This document shows, piece by piece, positions 1 to 10,793 of a stretch of DNA of 64,000 nucleotides. The position numbers and the translations under genes were made by a program. The notes under the pieces are model-generated. The model was not told the DNA's origin. It searched no databases and was given only the letters and a program-made list of their open reading frames with translations. Positions within the stretch are counted from its first letter, which is position 1; the number at the start of each line of letters is the position of its first letter. The DNA is from Providencia sneebia DSM 19967 (GTDB taxonomy: Bacteria; Pseudomonadota; Gammaproteobacteria; Enterobacterales; Enterobacteriaceae), in contig NZ_CM001773.1 of the NCBI RefSeq assembly GCF_000314895.2, positions 3,431,901-3,495,900 on the forward strand, in the 5' to 3' direction.

Positions 1-92
1 GTTCTCAGCTAAATACTACCATGACTTTTTATTTTATATACTTTATATGTAAAAGACTTATTGTACCTAGCAGCAATTAAATAAATCCCATA

Positions 93-1292
93 TCAAACTG
101 AAAATGATTGCTTAATGACTTGTTCAGCTTCACTTCTTGCCTGAGTGTCGATTTCTAAGACCTCATCGATCGAAACAGGTTCAGATAAATGTAATTTTTC
201 TAATGTCGCGAGATTAATTTTGGCGATATCAGTGAAACGTATTTTACCGTCAAGAAATGCTGCAACCGCAATTTCATTAGCACCATTAAGTATGGTTGTC
301 GCGGCTTGACCTTCATGGCATGCATCTATCGCTAATTTTAAACAAGGATATCGTCGATAATCTGGCTGAGTAAAAGTGAGAGATGATAATTGGGTGAAAT
401 CAAGCGGTTCTACTCCCGATATAATACGTTCTGGATAAGCCATGCTGTAGGAGATTGGCGTGCACATATCCGGCGTTCCCAATTGGGCAATCACACTACC
501 ATCTTTATAACGAACCATAGAATGAATAACTGATTGAGGATGAATGATAACTTCCATCTGCGACTGTTGGGCATTGAAGAAATAACAAGCTTCAATATAT
601 TCTAACCCTTTATTCATCATCGTTGCAGAATCAACAGAAATCTTACGTCCCATAGACCAATTTGGATGGTTGCAAGCTTCATCAGGTGTAACATGGTCTA
701 AATCTGATAAAGCAGATTCTCTAAATGGACCACCAGAGCCCGTTAAAATAATACTAGAAATGCCCGATGCGGATAAATCAGCAAACCCAAGGTTTGATTG
801 AATCTCTTTTGGTAAGCACTGAAAAATTGCATTATGTTCACTATCAATAGGAAACACTGTTGCATTATGTTCACGAATCGCATTAAAGAATAGGCGACCA
901 CTGGTTATCAATGATTCTTTATTCGCTAATAAAATTCTTTTTCCTTTACGGATAGCGGCTAATGTAGGAAGAAGGCCCGCAACGCCAGTAATCGCAGACA
1001 TAACTTGGTCAACTTCATCAAGGCCAGCGAGCTGTATTGCAGATTCTCTACCTGAAAGCACTTCAGTTTTACAGTTATTTTCAGAGAGAATAGTACGCAA
1101 CAATTGCGCAGATGTCTCATCAACCATAGAAGCATATTTAGGATTAAATTCCATGCATTGATGGGCTAGCTCTTGGACATTTTGACCAGCAACTAATGCG
1201 ATAACTTGAAATTTATCGAGATTGTTTCTGACAACTGAAAGTGTACTTTTACCGATTGAGCCTGTTGATCCCAGAATAGTAAGACGTTTCAT
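93..1292 (-). CDS. dxr: 1-deoxy-D-xylulose 5-phosphate reductoisomerase
   Basis: Converts 1-deoxy-D-xylulose 5-phosphate to 2-C-methyl-D-erythritol 4-phosphate with NADPH, the committed step of the cytosolic MEP isoprenoid pathway. The 399-residue protein has the usual family length. It opens with the NADPH-binding loop GSTGSIG (about residues 8-14) and carries ANKESL and the metal/substrate motif DSEHNAIFQ near residue 150. It is the last gene of the rpsB-tsf-pyrH-frr-dxr block, as in E. coli, but about 300 bases and a terminator-like hairpin separate it from frr, so it probably also has its own promoter. The ATG start fits the family N-terminus, although the ribosome binding site is weak. 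Confidence 0.97.
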   Translation of the reverse strand: MKRLTILGSTGSIGKSTLSVVRNNLDKFQVIALVAGQNVQELAHQCMEFNPKYASMVDETSAQLLRTILSENNCKTEVLSGRESAIQLAGLDEVDQVMSAITGVAGLLPTLAAIRKGKRILLANKESLITSGRLFFNAIREHNATVFPIDSEHNAIFQCLPKEIQSNLGFADLSASGISSIILTGSGGPFRESALSDLDHVTPDEACNHPNWSMGRKISVDSATMMNKGLEYIEACYFFNAQQSQMEVIIHPQSVIHSMVRYKDGSVIAQLGTPDMCTPISYSMAYPERIISGVEPLDFTQLSSLTFTQPDYRRYPCLKLAIDACHEGQAATTILNGANEIAVAAFLDGKIRFTDIAKINLATLEKLHLSEPVSIDEVLEIDTQARSEAEQVIKQSFSV

Positions 1293-1593
1293 TGTGAACG
1301 GGTACTCTGTATTTATTCAATACTGAGATTATATCAGCTTGAGTGATAAGAAAGGATGTTTATTGAGTCTGAATATTTTAGCTATATTCAGTATATTTCA
1401 AGTTACAATCCCAGCAGCATTAAGATATAGACATCAATTTCGTAGTAGAAATTGCTTGAATCTCAATACTTTTTCAGAATTATCTATTTTTCGAAAAACA
1501 GACATACTCAAATTAGGGAATTTGTAACTCAAAATAAAATTGATATAAAACCATCTTAACAAATCGATAAGATGGTTTTACTGAATCAATAGA
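1293..1593. other. dxr-frr intergenic gap
   Basis: About 300 AT-rich bases between dxr and frr. The frr terminator hairpin lies at the frr end and a dxr promoter is expected here. A 62-codon open frame on the plus strand (1339-1527) has no ribosome binding site or recognisable protein and is not supported as a gene. Confidence 0.6.
1547..1579 (-). terminator. Terminator hairpin after frr
   Basis: A perfect 12-bp stem, AAAACCATCTTA (1547-1558) pairing with TAAGATGGTTTT (1568-1579), with a 9-base loop. It lies 15 bases past the frr stop. On the minus strand the stem ends in a T-rich tract, as expected for intrinsic termination. Confidence 0.7.
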
Positions 1594-2151
1594 TTAAAAA
1601 TCCATCAACTCTGTTTCTTTTTGAGCTAATGCTTCATCAACTTTTTTAATAAAGTTATCAGTCAATTTTTGAATGTAATCTTGTGAACGGCGTTCGTCAT
1701 CTTCACTAATTTCTTTATCTTTTAGTAAAGCTTTCACTTTATCATTTGCATCACGACGCACGTTACGAACTGAAATACGGCCTTGTTCTGCTTCTGCTCT
1801 AACAATTTTAATCAAATCTTTACGACGTTCTTCAGTCAACGCTGGAAGTGGAACGCGCAAAACTGAACCAGCAGAAGATGGATTCAGACCTAAATCGGAT
1901 GACATAATTGCTTTTTCAATTGCTTGTGACATTGAACGATCAAAAACAGTAATCGCTAATGTGCGAACATCTTCAACCGTAACGTTTGCTAATTGGCGCA
2001 AAGGCGTTGCAGAACCATAATAATCAACCATGATGCCATCAAGTAAACTTGGTGATGCACGGCCGGTACGAATTTTGCTAATTTGATTTTTTAATGCTTC
2101 AACACTTTTTTCCATACGGTCTTGAGCATCTTTATGGATTTCATTAATCAC
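1594..2151 (-). CDS. frr: Ribosome recycling factor
   Basis: RRF splits post-termination ribosomes together with EF-G. The 185-residue length is standard. The family pattern is clear: an N-terminal helix with [20 protein letters not shown], then [12 protein letters not shown], then the C-terminal helices with RRDANDK and the EISEDDERR segment. It lies 108 bases downstream of pyrH on the same strand, in the conserved enterobacterial order, and ends just before a hairpin terminator. Confidence 0.97.
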   Translation of the reverse strand: MINEIHKDAQDRMEKSVEALKNQISKIRTGRASPSLLDGIMVDYYGSATPLRQLANVTVEDVRTLAITVFDRSMSQAIEKAIMSSDLGLNPSSAGSVLRVPLPALTEERRKDLIKIVRAEAEQGRISVRNVRRDANDKVKALLKDKEISEDDERRSQDYIQKLTDNFIKKVDEALAQKETELMDF

Positions 2152-2259
2152 GTTTTCAACCCTTAAGAACAGATTATTAAAGGCCGCAATGCAGCCTCGC
2201 TTAAATACTTTGAATTTACGTTAAATAATACAATTAAACTCAAAGGATGTCTCTGAGTA

Positions 2260-2988
2260 TTAATTGTGAGAAATCAGAGTTCCTTCATTTTCACCCATCA
2301 CAACGCGGCGTAAAGCGCCTGGTTTATTCATATTGAAAACTCGGATAGGCAAATTATGGTCACGAGCTAACGTAAAGGCTGCAAGATCCATAACTTTTAG
2401 TTCACGTTCAAGAACATCTTGATAGTCCAGTTTTTCATATAGAACAGCATCTGGGTTTTTAGCAGGATCATCTGAATAAACACCATCAACTTTTGTTGCT
2501 TTCAGAACAACATCTGCTTCAATCTCGATCCCACGCAAACACGCAGCTGAGTCAGTGGTAAAGAATGGATTACCTGTCCCAGCTGAAAATATCACCACAC
2601 GGCCGTGACGTAATAAGCTAATAGCTTCAGCCCAGCTATAGTTGTCACAGACACCATTAAGTGGAATTGCAGACATAAGTCTTGCATTAACATATGCACG
2701 ATGTAAAGCATCACGCATGGCTAACCCATTCATTACAGTTGCTAGCATTCCCATATGGTCACCGACCACACGGTTCATACCTGCTTGTGCCAGACCAGCA
2801 CCACGAAATAGGTTGCCCCCGCCAATCACCACACCGACCTGTATTCCCAGTTCTATGAGTTCTTTGATTTCCTGAGCCATACGATCTAAAACGCTAGCAT
2901 CGATACCAAAACCTTCTGCTCCTTGTAAAGCTTCGCCACTGAGCTTGAGCAGAATACGCTGATAAACGGGTTTCGCATTGGTTGCCAT
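2260..2988 (-). CDS. pyrH: Uridylate kinase
   Basis: UMP kinase of the amino-acid kinase fold, phosphorylating UMP to UDP in pyrimidine nucleotide synthesis. The 242-residue protein shows the N-terminal KLSGEALQG phosphate loop, the [10 protein letters not shown] glycine-rich motif and the [12 protein letters not shown] segment typical of bacterial hexameric PyrH. It sits between tsf and frr. The 297-base gap upstream holds the tsf terminator, so pyrH is probably driven from its own promoter there. Confidence 0.97.
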   Translation of the reverse strand: MATNAKPVYQRILLKLSGEALQGAEGFGIDASVLDRMAQEIKELIELGIQVGVVIGGGNLFRGAGLAQAGMNRVVGDHMGMLATVMNGLAMRDALHRAYVNARLMSAIPLNGVCDNYSWAEAISLLRHGRVVIFSAGTGNPFFTTDSAACLRGIEIEADVVLKATKVDGVYSDDPAKNPDAVLYEKLDYQDVLERELKVMDLAAFTLARDHNLPIRVFNMNKPGALRRVVMGENEGTLISHN

Positions 2989-3249
2989 GGTGTTTTTGTC
3001 CTACATGGATAATTTATTGGGGTTAATTTACGCAAAAGGATGGAAGCCTTGCGCACCGACATTTCCTATACCTTTCATTATTCAAGTTTTTTAAATATAA
3101 AGGTATAGCTAATATACACAAAATAGTTCAAGTGATATTAATGCAGCAAAGAGATGTTACTCTAATCAAACAAGTCATTATGTGACTTAAGCCATTACGC
3201 TTTACCACGTTTATACCAACAACAATTGAACTAAATACGCGCATAAAAC

Positions 3250-3271
3250 AGAGCCGCCAACTGGCGGCTCT
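3250..3271 (-). terminator. Intrinsic terminator after tsf
   Basis: A 9-10 bp GC-rich stem, AGAGCCGCCA pairing with TGGCGGCTCT, with a very short loop. On the minus strand it is followed by GTTTTAT. It begins 14 bases past the tsf stop and separates rpsB-tsf from pyrH. Confidence 0.85.
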
Positions 3272-3285
3272 TTCAAACCTGATGT

Positions 3286-4137
3286 TTACTTACTCATTGC
3301 AGCAACTTCAGCTGCGAAATCAGTTTCAACTTTTTCGATACCTTCACCAACTTCAAAACGGATGAAGTTAGTTACTTTTGCATTTTTCTCTTTCAGCAGT
3401 TCGCCAACAGTTTTGCTTGGCTCCATGACAAATGGCTGACCAGTTAGAGAAATTTCGCCAGTAAATTTGTTCATGCGACCGATAACCATTTTTTCAGCGA
3501 TTTCGCGTGGTTTACCAGATTGCATAGCGATATCCAACTGGATTTGGTGCTCGTGAGCAACAACATCAGCTGGTACATCGTCTGGAGAAACATATTCAGG
3601 CTTGCTTGCAGCAATGTGCATAGCGATATGTTTCAGCAATTCTTCATCTGCGCCTTCAGCTGCAACAAGAACACCGATACGAGCACCGTGCAAGTAGCTA
3701 CCTACTTGAGCACCTTCTAGCATTGCAATACGGCGGATGTTGATGTTTTCACCGATTTTAGCAACAAGTGCAGTACGAGCATCTTCGAATTTAGCTTTAA
3801 CAGCTTCGATGTCAGTATTTTTGTCAGCAACAACAGAAGCCATTACTTCTTTACCAAATGCGAGGAAACCAGCATCTTTAGCAACGAAGTCAGTTTCACA
3901 GTTCAGTTCAATCAGAACACCGCTTTTACCATCATTGAAAACTTCTGCCAGGATAACACCTTCAGCAGCAACACGGCCTGCTTTTTTAGCAGCTTTTGCT
4001 TGACCTGATTTACGCATGTTGTCGATTGCTAATTCAATATCACCATTAGCTTCAACTAGTGCTTTTTTACATTCCATCATACCTGCGCCAGTACGTTCGC
4101 GCAGTTCTTTTACCAATGCAGCGGTAATTCCAGACAT
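3286..4137 (-). CDS. tsf: Elongation factor Ts
   Basis: EF-Ts exchanges GDP for GTP on EF-Tu. The protein begins [27 protein letters not shown], followed by the TDFVAKD motif in the core, and ends AAEVAAMSK. The frame stays open for 24 codons upstream, but the ATG at 4137 is chosen because the family N-terminus starts there and an AGGA site lies at the right distance. The longer form would run through the rpsB-tsf hairpin. The resulting 283 residues match E. coli. Confidence 0.97.
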   Translation of the reverse strand: MSGITAALVKELRERTGAGMMECKKALVEANGDIELAIDNMRKSGQAKAAKKAGRVAAEGVILAEVFNDGKSGVLIELNCETDFVAKDAGFLAFGKEVMASVVADKNTDIEAVKAKFEDARTALVAKIGENINIRRIAMLEGAQVGSYLHGARIGVLVAAEGADEELLKHIAMHIAASKPEYVSPDDVPADVVAHEHQIQLDIAMQSGKPREIAEKMVIGRMNKFTGEISLTGQPFVMEPSKTVGELLKEKNAKVTNFIRFEVGEGIEKVETDFAAEVAAMSK

Positions 4138-4196
4138 GTGATTTATTCCTCGATATACCGAGTGGAAAACTCCACAGGGATAATTCTGATTCAGAT

Positions 4197-4223
4197 AGAA
4201 AGGGGCCATGACGGCCCCTTTCT
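4197..4223 (-). terminator. Hairpin between rpsB and tsf (attenuator-like)
   Basis: A perfect 11-bp stem, AGAAAGGGGCC (4197-4207) and GGCCCCTTTCT (4213-4223), with a 5-base loop. No T-run follows on the minus strand, so it is more likely a partial attenuator or RNA-processing hairpin than a full terminator. It lies 60 bases before the tsf start, in the position where E. coli also has a hairpin that lowers tsf relative to rpsB. Confidence 0.6.
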
Positions 4224-4402
4224 AACCAATATATATACTGTCATATTTCATGCGACATCACGATGCACTTGCCAATAGGTAGAATCACAACCTTACATTG
4301 ATGATTCTAAATGGTTTTATTTACCGCCTATTTGATGCCACTAGAACTATTTAGTGTATAGCAATACCTGGTTAATAAGGGCTCTTATTCGAGCGAACCT
4401 TA

Positions 4403-5128
<726 letters not shown>

Positions 5129-5275
5129 TTAATACCTCTGTATTTAAGTAATTGGGGTTATGCCTCCACGAATCCCATACTACCGACTCTAAAGCTGCGC
5201 CTAAACGCATAAGAGCACCCCGGTGTACGTGTCGATTCGTGTGTGTTATTACACAATTGAGTTTAGTTTACGCTA
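5129..5275 (-). promoter_or_regulatory. rpsB leader RNA (S2 leader / t44-like)
   Basis: About 150 bases directly before rpsB, distinctly more structured and GC-rich than the sequence further upstream. On the minus strand it contains CACCGGGGTGCTC, then GGCGCAGC and GGGATTCGTGGAGGC before the start codon. I recognise this as the enterobacterial rpsB leader (Rfam t44 type), through which S2 is thought to repress its own mRNA. The identification is from memory of the family and was not checked by a covariance search. Confidence 0.6.
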
Positions 5276-5759
5276 ATTCATTATTCTATTAGTGAGTGTT
5301 CCTCGCCATTACGTCAGAACACCTCTAAAGAAAATATATGAATTGCCGGCGCGTTTTATACCACAAACAGGCTAAATAAGCCAACTTTTATTGCTTATTA
5401 TGGCGATAAAATAGCCCCAAAATTCCTATATCAAGTTTGTAATATTTTTTAATAGTCCATTTTAATTTTTGTTAAGCTATTTTTTTGCATTTTGTGCTAT
5501 GAAAGGCTCAAATTGAATAAGAAATGTTAGAGACAGAGGTATTCTTAAAGAAGACTTGATGACACCGTGTACTTCATATGTATGTAGTTTAAAAAATATG
5601 TTTGTTACTACCTCAAACCTTCACAACCTCTAGTTGGCAGAAAATGTGGTGGCTGATACCATTAACATTATAGAGAGTAAACAGCTAACCAGATTGGTTG
5701 TTTATTAAACTTTTTTATATTTGTATGTCACAAATTGCTGACGTAACTGGACAGAATTC
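5276..5759. promoter_or_regulatory. Divergent rpsB/map promoter region
   Basis: About 480 AT-rich bases between the rpsB leader and map. It must hold the promoters of both divergent units. No coding frame or repeat was recognised, and individual promoter boxes cannot be assigned with confidence. Confidence 0.5.
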
Positions 5760-6557
5760 ATGGCTATTATTATTAAGACCGAAGAAGATATTCAAAAAAT
5801 GCGCGTTGCTGGCCGTTTAGCCGCAGAAGTTTTAGAAATGATCGCGCCTCATGTCAAACCAGGTGTGAGTACTGGTGAGTTAGATCGCCTATGTCACCAT
5901 CATATTGTTGAAGTTCAACAAGCTATCCCTGCTTGCTTGAATTATCATGGTTTTCCGAAATCAGTCTGTATTTCAGTTAATGACGTAATCTGCCACGGCA
6001 TCCCAAGTGATGATAAAATTTTAAAAGAGGGTGATATTGTCAATATTGATGTCACCGTAATTAAAGATGGTTTCCATGGTGATACTTCGACGATGTTTAT
6101 CGCAGGCAAACCAACTATCCAAGGCGAACGCCTGTGTCAAATCACCCAAGAAAGCTTATATCTAGCCTTACGCATGGTAAAACCGGGTATTCGTCTGCGC
6201 ACACTTGGTAAAGCAATCCAAACATTTGTTGAGAAAAATGATTTCTCAGTTGTTCGTGAATATTGCGGTCACGGCATCGGTGAAGGTTTCCATGAAGAAC
6301 CTCAAGTCCTGCATTATGATGCAGATGATAGTGGTGTCGTTTTACAAAAAGGCATGGCATTTACAATTGAACCAATGGTTAACGTTGGTGATTATCGCCT
6401 ACGTACAATGAATGACGGTTGGACAGTAAAAACAAAAGATAGAAGCTGGTCTGCACAATATGAACACACGCTTGTCGTAACAGATAATGGCTGTGAAATC
6501 ATGACATTACGTAAAGATGAAGAACCGTTTATTTCTGCCGTATTAGTAAACGAGTAA
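5760..6557 (+). CDS. map: Methionine aminopeptidase, type I
   Basis: Removes the N-terminal methionine from new cytosolic proteins. The 265-residue sequence is collinear with E. coli MetAP. The metal ligands are visible: the two aspartates of NIDVTVIKDGFHGDTS (D97, D108), the histidine of CGHGIGEGFHEEP (H171), and the glutamates of TIEPM and YEHTLV (E204, E235). It is divergent from rpsB, as in other enterobacteria, and is followed by an intrinsic terminator. The upstream ribosome binding site is weak (GGA). Confidence 0.97.
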   Translation: MAIIIKTEEDIQKMRVAGRLAAEVLEMIAPHVKPGVSTGELDRLCHHHIVEVQQAIPACLNYHGFPKSVCISVNDVICHGIPSDDKILKEGDIVNIDVTVIKDGFHGDTSTMFIAGKPTIQGERLCQITQESLYLALRMVKPGIRLRTLGKAIQTFVEKNDFSVVREYCGHGIGEGFHEEPQVLHYDADDSGVVLQKGMAFTIEPMVNVGDYRLRTMNDGWTVKTKDRSWSAQYEHTLVVTDNGCEIMTLRKDEEPFISAVLVNE

Positions 6558-6592
6558 TCACTTTTTTACAATAATAAGTGCTATTTTTTACT

Positions 6593-6615
6593 AGCCCCGC
6601 TTGCCGGGGCTTTAC
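6593..6615 (+). terminator. Intrinsic terminator after map
   Basis: The stem AGCCCCG/CGGGGCT with a 5-base loop is followed by TTTA, 36 bases after the map stop codon. Confidence 0.8.
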
Positions 6616-7167
6616 TGTTCCAGTCAAGATCACTTTAGTTTTTTCAATATGAAAACTATCGGTGTTACCTCACCAGTTTATCCTATTCATAAATAAGAAG
6701 TTATATAACATATATATTCTTATTTATTTTCACCCCCATCGTGAATTTATAGAAATAATATATAACAATTAATTTTATAGTTAATAGATAAATATTATTA
6801 ACAATAGCTAATTCTTTAAATTTAAATAAAGCAAACTAATTAAATAACAACTATCTTATTGCTATATTTAATTAACCTTAACTTCACGATAATTTAACCG
6901 ATCAACTCCATAAACAACAATCATAAATAAATGGTAATTCAAACCAATTTAATTCAAATAATGAATGGTTTTATATTGGCAAATACTGAAAATATCAATA
7001 TTTAGTCATGATAAATTCATTACGTTTTCTATATTGAGTGCTATGATAAATAAATGCCTACCCTACTAAATTAGATTATTAACAATAATTTATACGTCTT
7101 TATTTTTTATTATCCTAAAACCTGCATGACCACTATTAACTTTTCTGACCTAAGGAATTAGTACAGT
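6616..7167. other. AT-rich gap before the ThDP enzyme
   Basis: About 550 very AT-rich bases with no convincing open frame, RNA gene or repeat. It must contain the promoter of the downstream decarboxylase gene. A TAAGGA ribosome binding site lies just before that gene. No adjacent regulator gene is present. Confidence 0.5.
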
Positions 7168-8793
7168 ATGAAGGTAAAAACAATTCGCGATGTCACTTTT
7201 GATCTATTACGCCAACTTGAATTAACCACTTTATTTGGTAACCCAGGCTCAACAGAAGAGACTTTTTTAAAAGATTTTCCAGAAGATTTCCGTTACGTGC
7301 AAACATTGCACGAATCATCCGCAGTTGGTGCAGCCGATGGCTATGCACAAGCAACTCGCAAACCCGCTATTGTAAACGTTCATACTTCCGCAGGTTTAAG
7401 TAACTCAATGAGTAACATCATGACTGCGGCACAGAATAAAACCCCATTAATTATTACCGCTGGAAACCAAACGCGAGAAATGTTACTCATGGAACCATGG
7501 CTAACGAATGTTTCTCCTACTGAGTTGCCTAAACCATGGATAAAATGGAGCTACGAGCCAGTCAGAGCTGAAGATGTCCCTGCTGCATTTATGCGAGCTT
7601 ATGCGATGGCACTACAGCCACCTGCCGGCCCTGTCTTTTTATCTATCCCATTAGATGATTGGGATAAACCTGCGCTAGGTGATGCTGTCGTGCGGAGTGT
7701 CGCATCACAATATGCACCAGATCCTACCCGTATTTCTCAATTTGCAGACCTACTCTCAACGGCTAAAAACCCTGCACTGATTTATGGAGCTGGAATTGCT
7801 CGTGGACAAGGTTGGGATATTGGTATTCAATTAGCCGAGAAATTGAATTGCCACGTATTCAGTGCACCCGCATCTGAAGTGCCATCATTCCCTGAAACTC
7901 ATCCTCTGTATGCGGGTGGCTTGCCTTTTGCTATTGAGCCATTATCAAAAAAACTAGCAGGCTATGATGTTGCTATTGTTATTGGAGCACCAATATTCCG
8001 TTATTATCCCTATGTAGCTGGCGAATACATTCCAGAAGGATTGCAGTTATTGCATATTACGGATGATCCTAATGAATCAGGAAGAGCGCCTGTTGGTGAC
8101 AGCTTATTATCTAGCCCAGTGTTGGCACTAGAAGCCTTGTTCAACCTTGTACAAAAACGCGCTGCCACACCGCCTCAAACGCCACAGCAATCGCACGGAA
8201 TGTCTCCTCATCCTGCTGCTGAACAGCAAGAAGGTGATCAACTTTCAGCATTAGAACTGTTTAAAGGTTTGCGTGAATTTACACCTGAAAATACAGTATT
8301 AGTTGAAGAATCCCCCTCTAACCTTGGCGAGTTGCATACCGCATGGCCAATTGATAAGCCTGATTCTTTTTATACTTTTGCCAGTGGAAGCCTTGGCTGG
8401 AATTTACCTGCGAGTATTGGTATTGCATTAGCCGAAAGAGATAGCGGTAGAAATCGCCCCGTTATTGCCATTATTGGTGACGGTTCTTTGCAATACTCAA
8501 TTCAAGGTTTATGGACAGCTGCTCAGCTAAAATTACCAATACTGTTTGTTGTGCCACGTAATGGTGAATATGCAATTTTGAAATCTTTTGCAAAATTAGA
8601 AGATTCTCCAGGTGTTCCGGGTCTAGATTTACCTGATTTAGATATTGTTTCTTTGGCAAAAGGCTACGGCTGTATTGGTGTACGTGCTGAAACATTAGAT
8701 GAAATCAACCAAATCTGTAAGGAAGCATTTTCTCGTTCAGTCCCTACAGTCATTGAAGTTCCTATTATTCCAACAACACCGCCTTTGTTGTAA
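7168..8793 (+). CDS. mdlC: Benzoylformate decarboxylase-like ThDP enzyme
   Basis: A thiamine-diphosphate enzyme of the benzoylformate decarboxylase/acetolactate synthase superfamily, 541 residues. Residues expected for benzoylformate decarboxylase are present: S28 in NPGSTEE, the cofactor-activating E49 in TLHESSAVGAADGYA, and H72 in VHTSAGLSN. The C-terminal ThDP/Mg motif runs from GDGSLQYS to the NGEY segment. A low-complexity Pro/Gln linker (about residues 330-355) joins the middle and C-terminal domains. Known relatives decarboxylate phenylglyoxylate to benzaldehyde; the true substrate here is inferred only. There is no mandelate dehydrogenase or racemase nearby. The next gene is an AEC-type carrier. 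Confidence 0.8.
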   Translation: MKVKTIRDVTFDLLRQLELTTLFGNPGSTEETFLKDFPEDFRYVQTLHESSAVGAADGYAQATRKPAIVNVHTSAGLSNSMSNIMTAAQNKTPLIITAGNQTREMLLMEPWLTNVSPTELPKPWIKWSYEPVRAEDVPAAFMRAYAMALQPPAGPVFLSIPLDDWDKPALGDAVVRSVASQYAPDPTRISQFADLLSTAKNPALIYGAGIARGQGWDIGIQLAEKLNCHVFSAPASEVPSFPETHPLYAGGLPFAIEPLSKKLAGYDVAIVIGAPIFRYYPYVAGEYIPEGLQLLHITDDPNESGRAPVGDSLLSSPVLALEALFNLVQKRAATPPQTPQQSHGMSPHPAAEQQEGDQLSALELFKGLREFTPENTVLVEESPSNLGELHTAWPIDKPDSFYTFASGSLGWNLPASIGIALAERDSGRNRPVIAIIGDGSLQYSIQGLWTAAQLKLPILFVVPRNGEYAILKSFAKLEDSPGVPGLDLPDLDIVSLAKGYGCIGVRAETLDEINQICKEAFSRSVPTVIEVPIIPTTPPLL

Positions 8794-8806
8794 TTAAATA
8801 AACTAA

Positions 8807-8840
8807 AGGGCGCAATTAATATTATTGCGCCCTATTTTTT
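8807..8840 (+). terminator. Terminator between the ThDP enzyme and the carrier
   Basis: A perfect 10-bp stem, AGGGCGCAAT/ATTGCGCCCT, with a 7-base loop, is followed by ATTTTTT. It lies in the 68-base gap between the decarboxylase and the carrier. Read-through must occur, or a promoter must overlap it, if the two genes are co-expressed. Confidence 0.85.
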
Positions 8841-8861
8841 CGAATAATAAGAGGCTATCTG

Positions 8862-9812
8862 ATGTTAGATACAATTATTACTGCGTTATTGCCAATCGTG
8901 GTAACGCTTTTACTCGGATATTTTGCAGGGTTTCGGCATGATTTCAATAAAGATCAAGCCACTGTTTTAAATAAAATGGTGATGTTATATGCATTACCAT
9001 TATTGCTATTTGCAGGAATTTTGAGCACTCCATTAACTGAGATAATCAGTAATGTTGATGTTTTCTTGTGGATCTTCGTTGGTATGGTTGTGGGATTTAT
9101 TGCTGTTTTTCTTATCTCGCGCTTTATCTTCAAATCTAGTGCGCGTTTAGCCGCATTACGAGCTATTGCTATTGCAGGCCCCGCAGTACCTTTTGTTGGA
9201 ACGCCCGTATTAGGAGTGCTATTTCCTATTGATGCAGATATTGCAATTGCAGTTGGCAGCTTATTAATGAATTTAATTCAGGTTCCATTAGCCTTAGTCT
9301 TTTTAGTGGGAGCTGATGCTAATGATACTTCAACAAGCAAACAAAGCGCTTTTTCAGTTGTTGTCAATAGTATAAAAAATGCAATTATCCAACCTGTTGT
9401 ATGGGCACCAATCCTTGCTTTCATTTTATTATTAATTGGCTTGGATATGCCGAAGTTCTTAAAAGGCTCATTTATTTTATTAGGTCAAGCAACGGGCGGG
9501 GTGGCATTATTTGCTGTCGGTGCTGTTCTTTACGCACAAAAAGTCAGTTTCTCTATCCCTGTCATCATCAACGTACTTAGCAAGAATATTTTATTACCAT
9601 TAATTATTCTGGTGATAATGATCGCGTTATCTATACCTCATGTTGAACGCGGTTTAGTTTCGGTTACCTTAGCAATTCCTACAGCATCAATCGCGGTTAT
9701 TTTTGCGGTGGAATATAAAACAGGTGAACAAGAAATGGCATCAACACTATTTTGGAGTACGATTTTATCCGTAATAACTATGGGTGGCTTTATTTGGTTT
9801 ACAGGAAGCTAA
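8862..9812 (+). CDS. AEC-family transporter (malonate/auxin-efflux type)
   Basis: An integral inner-membrane carrier of the auxin efflux carrier family (MdcF-like), 316 residues with about ten hydrophobic segments arranged as two repeats. The N-terminal half contains the family-type PAVPFVGTPVLG segment and the C-terminal half LAIPTASIAVIFAVEY. Family members move organic anions such as malonate. Its position directly after a 2-oxo-acid decarboxylase suggests transport of that enzyme's substrate or product, but this is inference. An AGAGG site precedes the ATG. Confidence 0.8.
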   Translation: MLDTIITALLPIVVTLLLGYFAGFRHDFNKDQATVLNKMVMLYALPLLLFAGILSTPLTEIISNVDVFLWIFVGMVVGFIAVFLISRFIFKSSARLAALRAIAIAGPAVPFVGTPVLGVLFPIDADIAIAVGSLLMNLIQVPLALVFLVGADANDTSTSKQSAFSVVVNSIKNAIIQPVVWAPILAFILLLIGLDMPKFLKGSFILLGQATGGVALFAVGAVLYAQKVSFSIPVIINVLSKNILLPLIILVIMIALSIPHVERGLVSVTLAIPTASIAVIFAVEYKTGEQEMASTLFWSTILSVITMGGFIWFTGS

Positions 9813-9956
9813 CCAAGTTTTAGATTGATTGAAAATAAACGACCATGAAAATATTATTAATATCTCTTTTCATGGTCGTCATTTTTAGAATGAAAATTTT
9901 ATAAAAAACTAAAGATAACCTAAAAAATCACACTTAAACCGCACTTAATTACCTTT

Positions 9957-10292
9957 TTATTTCTCTTTAATAGGTTGGTGCTCTAGTTCTTTCGCTAAGA
10001 AATAGTTCAAGAATGTTCTAATTACCGCAATAATGGCTAACTTAATTAGACTATCTAAATCAGGATCTACTGTTGTTACTAGAATATCAGCAGCAAGTTG
10101 AAACTCTAATGCGGTTGCTAACCAGTTACCAAAACAGTAACGGGCCGCTCTCCCCCCTTTCATTTGGAATAAAACAATTAATGTTTTAATTAATCCAATG
10201 ACGACACAAATCACCGAAATGGTTTCTAGGGCAAGCTGGAAAAAACGAACACATGAGATTAATAGTTCACGTAGAAAAATCAAATCGAACAT
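9957..10292 (-). CDS. DUF1622 family small membrane protein
   Basis: A 111-residue protein with two N-terminal hydrophobic segments and the DUF1622 core: GNWLATALEFQLAADILVTT followed by IRTFLNYFLAKELEH. The function of the family is unknown. It is a single gene on the strand opposite to its neighbours, with a GAGGT ribosome binding site before the ATG. Confidence 0.8.
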   Translation of the reverse strand: MFDLIFLRELLISCVRFFQLALETISVICVVIGLIKTLIVLFQMKGGRAARYCFGNWLATALEFQLAADILVTTVDPDLDSLIKLAIIAVIRTFLNYFLAKELEHQPIKEK

Positions 10293-10793
10293 TTAGTACC
10301 TCAATCATAGAGTTAAAGATGCTGATTTCAACAATACCAAATATAATCAATGAGTGCTCTTTAATAATTAAATAAATATCAAATAAAATACCAAATAAAT
10401 ATTTTAATATTTCATAAATAAAATTTATTGATTAGAACAGAATATATATTATTGAGCTTTTTTCTTATTAATTAAAAAATACTTTTATATGAATAAATGT
10501 ATCAACTAAAACAAACAATCATAAAAAGACTAATACTATATAATTATTTTTAATTCTTCATTTTCAACCTATCATACAAACCTAACTAAAATTAACATTA
10601 AAATATTTTTATGTAGTAAACTTATATTAATATAATATGAGTAACGTAAAAGATTAGTCTTATATTGTTCTTTATTACGCTAATAATGCTTAATTAACAT
10701 AATAATCATAAATAAAGTCTATAATATTTTTTTTACTTTATTTTTAATTTAAATAATGGTACTCAATAGCGTATATAATTCTTAATATTGGAT
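10293..10793. other. AT-rich gap before amtB
   Basis: About 500 bases of extreme AT richness, with many short A/T runs, between the DUF1622 gene and amtB. No open frame or RNA gene was recognised. A TGGTAC...GC sequence near 10757 resembles a sigma-54 promoter but has 9 instead of 10 bases between GG and GC, so it is not called. Confidence 0.5.

Noticed and set aside
1339..1527. A 62-codon open frame between dxr and frr on the plus strand
   Set aside because: No ribosome binding site, no recognisable protein features, and it lies where promoter and terminator signals are expected.
4138..4209. 24-codon upstream extension of tsf
   Set aside because: It runs through the rpsB-tsf hairpin; the ATG at 4137 has a good ribosome binding site and gives the family N-terminus and length.
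10757..10772. Possible sigma-54 promoter of amtB (TGGTACTCAATAGCG)
   Set aside because: Only 9 bases separate GG and GC; sigma-54 promoters need 10, and no activator site is visible upstream.
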